DNA of 64,000 nt from Labia minor (Eukaryota; Arthropoda; Insecta; Dermaptera; Spongiphoridae), in contig OY720347.1 of the NCBI GenBank assembly GCA_963082975.1, positions 45,149,155 to 45,213,154 on the forward strand, in the 5' to 3' direction. The position numbers and the translations under genes are program-made. Positions 59,926-64,000 of this stretch are shown here, one piece after another; position 1 is the first letter of the stretch, and each line of letters opens with the position of its first letter. The notes under the pieces were generated by a model. The model did no database searches and was not told the DNA's origin. It worked only from the letters and a program-made list of their open reading frames with translations.

Positions 59926-61525
59926 AGTGATTAGTTTTGTAACTGAGAACCCAAAAGTAAAAAAACATCTTCAAATTACGTATAAGTATAGTCTAAACGT
60001 TATGAATAAATAAATAATTTATTTTGACAAAATTTTTTCCTATCTAATAGAATATGTATAGAATATGTTGCTCCATGTGTACTCTTATACCCACTTTTCC
60101 TTTTACTTATTTTCCCCCATTAACTTACGACCTTAGTAATATCTATATTTGTTATTTCTAGGACATTCTCTATTCCAGTATTGAGTTTCTCTTTATCTTA
60201 TAATGAATGCACATTAACTATTCTCAACATTATTATTATTATTATATTAATTTGAGTTAGCTTGTTTGGAAAATTATATTTTTTTTTTTAATTAATTTTT
60301 GAATTTTTTTATTAATAACAACATTAATTTTTGATCAAAATTGAAAATAATTTTTAAAATAGTTTGTTAATATATGTAATGCAACAAATCTTTTATAGAT
60401 ATGTATTGTATAAAATCTAAAGAGGTAATTTGGTAATAAATAATTCCAAATTCCTTTGTTCGATTTATCTAAGTTGAATTAAATTAATATTAAATATCAT
60501 TTTTCATTTCATGCTTTGAACTATGAACCATAAGATATATTACAAAATCTTTTTTTTTCTTCATTACAATGATCTTATTAATCAAAACTACCTCTTTCGA
60601 ATTTATATTTTCATGTCATCAAATCGCGTGTATGAAATTCCCAAGAGATTCAACACACAAGTGCACTTTCACTGTTCACCTGTGAAACACCTTCATTAAT
60701 TAATTTCCTTATATTCATATTATTACATCTATGAAGTAAGAATTTTTTTTTCCCTGGTTTCCTCATTACAAGATTTTCATTCTATAGAAAATTCGATGAA
60801 TAATTTCGAATATTAATATTTTTGTTATATATTTTAAAAATTCGAATGAAATAATTTTATAATATTTAAATAGTTTCAAATTATGAAGATTTACTTTTTT
60901 TATATATTTTTGAGGAATCCCTTGATTAGCGCATTATTTATTAAAATATACTTAATATACTCACTGCCATTTGACGGTTGGCAAATTTCTTTCAGGAGCC
61001 CCACAAAATTAGATTAAGTTTTATATTGTATATATATAATATATACAATATACTATATATATAATAGAATTCCAAGTGCGTCTTCAATAATTCATGGCAA
61101 TAATTTTTTTTTTAATTTGTCAATCATTTTCATGTACTTCTACCCAAAATAATATATATAATATAATTATTAAAAAAATATTATTGTAGGAGAGATCGAA
61201 GTCTGTGTAAATTATTGTATATAATATTAAATAATTATTAATTTGTTTATAGTAATTTATTTTTTTTTTTTTGACTAATAAAATTGTTTCATAAAATATT
61301 AGGTGACAAGGCCCTTATTTTGTTTAGTCCACTAGCACACAATATGCTTTTAGATATTAGATAAATCACTCGAAATTTTAAATTAAATTTTTTAAGATCT
61401 AATTATATTGTAGAAAAATAATTTTAACAACTATTATTTATTTTATTATTATTATTATTAAAAGTGAAAATCTTATTAATAAAATAACATTGCAATTTCA
61501 TGTTGATTATGAATTTAAAAAAAAA

Positions 61526-61570
61526 TTGTATGTTTAGAATAGAATATATATATATATTCTAAACATACAA
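61526..61570. repeat. Perfect 15-base-stem hairpin
   Basis: TTGTATGTTTAGAAT and ATTCTAAACATACAA flank a 15-base AT-only loop. The outer A/T runs lengthen the stem. Confidence 0.85.
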
Positions 61571-62796
61571 AAAAAATATAAAGAATGTAAAAATAGTAAT
61601 TAAACGCTTTGATAAAAAAAACATTAATTAAAATTTACATCGATTCAAAGTACAACCTAAAATGAAATCTAAAAGAAAGAGCTTTTATGATAATGAAAAA
61701 AGTATCATTTAGCAGCAAAACTACGAAAAGGCGAGGCATCAAAGTTGACAAATGATAGAACCCCCTTATTTGTCAAAATAATTTATCACACACCAGCTTG
61801 AAAAAAATCCACCTTCACTACCCCATTTAGCAAGAAAAAATTCTGAATCCTTGTCTGTCTATCATTATTCATATTTCATAAATATGGGTAATAAATAAAT
61901 AATTATCAGTCTTCCTACAAGCCAATATCCTATTACATAGAATAAAAAGCAAAAGAATATAAATGAATCGAGACAGCGTCGATAAATATTTACAAAACAG
62001 AGTTTAATCTGTAAAAAGTCATTAAAATATTGAAATGAGGGGGATAAACTGATAAAATAAATGAGTATTGGGACCTACCTTATTGATGTCGATGGAAATG
62101 TTCTTTATTTAAATTTTAAATTGTATTCTTCTCCTTTGTTTGAATACTTATACTCATATTTATTACAAACTGATAGAAATATAATTTTTTTCAAATTTCA
62201 ACAAATCAATTGATGAATAATGAACACATCAGCATCATTAGGTATATAGTAAAATTTTATTTTTTATTTTACTTCATTGGGATTTAAAAAAAACATTTTC
62301 ATTTTTAGAAGAAAAAACATTCCCTTTTAATAAAAAATCCGATATAATTTAAATTTATAAATAAGATCTCATTTCTTATATAATAAAAGAAATTTCACAT
62401 AAATGATGAAATTCTGGAGCGAATTTCTCAAAAGAGATTATTAAACAAAATCAATAGTGCCCCGGGCATTCATCTCTTTCTACATATAATGATCGTTTGT
62501 AGAAATTCTAGAGCAATAAAACCCATGCGTCGTTGTTTCTATATGATTCATCTTTCTCTTAAAAAGATGTCAAAAAAAATTCTTTAACATATATAAAAAA
62601 TTTTTTATCAAACGAGAACTAAAAAAACAGCATATATATTGGGAAAAAAATTAAGTATTAAAAATATTAAATTTGACATTTAATACTTTTATTTCATTCA
62701 AAATATTTTATTTAGATACTGTATATTTATATTTGAATCTGAGACTCAATTAGTAGATATATTAATGTAAACAACATAAAATAACATTAAATAAGT

Positions 62797-63127
62797 TGAC
62801 CTGTGGACGGACAGACATCATGCTAAAAATACTTTTTACCGACCGACGATAGTAAGGGAGGTATTGTTTTCACACCAAATTTCACATGTGGAGATTTTTA
62901 CATATCTCCACGAATCATGCACTTTGTATTGGTTTTATTCTCGAGAAAAATCATCTTTATTAGTTTTTTCTCAATTTAAAATTATATGACGTCATCCAGT
63001 CATTCATGACGTCACAGCCTGGTCTTACATATATATTATAAATAAAATAAAATTAAAAATATTTATATTATATCCATATCTGTTTTTTATTACATTAATA
63101 GATATATTAAAATTATTTGAAATTGTT
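62797..63127 (+). repeat. Repeat family B, rearranged copy
   Basis: It begins with an inverted tip ('aagttgacctgtgg', then 'acggacagacatcatgctaaaaatac'), followed directly by a forward unit from 'tttttaccgaccgacgatag'. It skips the 'gtctgtcc' middle, runs through 'tatgacgtcatccagtc' and stops at 'gaaattgtttctgta', where family A sequence begins. Confidence 0.82.
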
Positions 63128-63262
63128 TCTGTATACATCTTCTACATACACACACACAAACACAGAGAGACATTTTTCTCAATCTTAGTGAAAATGACTC
63201 GGGGACCTTCAAAACGTATAAAAATATCAAAATCTCGACATCGAAAATTTTCGTGAGATTGT
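63128..63262 (-). repeat. Repeat family A, 5' half fused to family B
   Basis: 'tctacatacacacacac..gagagacatttttctcaatcttagtg' to 'aaaatctcgacatcgaaaattttcgtgag', matching 15255-15390. The join with the preceding family B copy is direct. Confidence 0.8.
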
Positions 63263-64000
63263 AAAATAGAATAGACAAACCTTTCGATGTACTTGACATA
63301 AAAGGCGTTCATATGATAAATTGGTGAATGCTTTAACATCAAGAATTAGTGTCCAGATATCAGACCAAATATCGACTCGGGAAAAATACCTAAATTTTAT
63401 TTTATCAAAATTTCAAGGGTTCAGTAAGGGAATTCCTATGTAAGTTGTTTATTATTTATATTCTTATAAGTTTAACATTAATACAGATTAGTAATCCAAA
63501 ATTTATTAAAGACTAGAATTGACATGAATAAAAGGTTTTTGATGTAATTCAGTTAAATAACTGTCCAAATGGTGTTCTAAATATTCCGATTATTTATTCC
63601 ATGTATGATTCTATTTCACAGATAAATAACAGTGACTAACCTTCTAACATCTACATATTAAAAAAAGAATGTAACCCAAAAAAAATCATTAAATAGATAA
63701 TCATAAATAATCCTTTAAAATTCTGTCTTAACCTCGTTATATTATACAATACATAGATTCATCCTAAGAATTGGCAGTTTGAAATAATCCTTATTATACA
63801 ATTTACTCCAAATACAATAATACTTTTAAGCTGCTTTCACATAATAATTAAAAACTTTATTTTAAATATACAAACAAATTAATTAGGTAATTTTTATTTA
63901 TCGTAAAAATCAAGATAAAAAAAAACTTTAAAATGCATAAAATTAACTAATTTAAAAAAAACATATACAAATTAATATAAATATATTTTTATATTAAATG
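63263..64000. other. AT-rich end of window, no feature seen
   Basis: No coding frame or repeat terminus recognised. Confidence 0.5.

Larger units (their letters stand above)
58440..62796. other. AT-rich downstream of UBA3
   Basis: Apart from the MITE end at 59861 and the hairpin at 61526, only A/T runs and short TA tracts. No gene recognised. Confidence 0.55.

Noticed and set aside
1..64000. tRNA or rRNA genes
   Set aside because: Scanned by eye for T-arm/box B-like motifs and rRNA blocks; none with a foldable cloverleaf was seen. A tRNAscan run would be decisive.

Overview
This window is nuclear DNA from an AT-rich invertebrate, most likely an arthropod. The evidence is GT-AG introns of very mixed size, several mariner lineages (one mauritiana/Mos1-like), hAT and Ginger/KRBA2-like remnants, and short interspersed repeats of a style common in arthropod genomes. 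I cannot name the species from sequence alone; a parasitic copepod would fit, but that is a guess.

Two host genes are convincing. The first, on the + strand from 14464 to 44455, is the 3' part of a large gene for a single-pass membrane receptor. Sixteen exons join in a continuous reading frame of 1090 codons: three Ig domains, five fibronectin type III (FN3) domains, one membrane helix and a cytoplasmic tail of about 200 residues ending in a stop. Five FN3 domains point to the protogenin/Punc/Nope branch of the DCC/neogenin family. The 5' end (signal peptide and probably a fourth Ig domain) is not recognised here. The second gene, 56918 to 58255 (+), is an intact, intronless UBA3, the catalytic subunit of the NEDD8-activating enzyme.

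Layout: 1-14.4 kb is a repeat-rich stretch with four internally deleted mariner-type elements (two of them not closely related to any other here), a hAT MITE with another repeat nested in it, two copies of a 'cacgtg' repeat (family A) and one possible short host exon near 1.6 kb. 14.4-30 kb holds the first two receptor exons, whose introns (2.6 and 12.7 kb) carry a hAT transposase fragment, a Ginger/KRBA2-like element, two hAT MITEs, a tandem duplication with a repeat (family B) inserted in one copy, three mariners and a broken THAP-domain gene. 30-44.5 kb holds the remaining receptor exons, closely packed after 38.1 kb, with a foldback element and an 8-bp-TSD hAT element in introns. 44.5-56.9 kb is a gene-poor AT desert. 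After UBA3, 58.3-64 kb is again almost empty apart from a MITE end, a hairpin and a chimeric family B/A repeat.

Every transposon coding region seen is broken. The two copies of one mariner are nearly identical and carry different deletions, so a full-length source was probably active recently. The two host genes are not obviously linked in function: the receptor would act at the cell surface in adhesion or guidance, UBA3 in cytoplasmic and nuclear NEDD8 conjugation.
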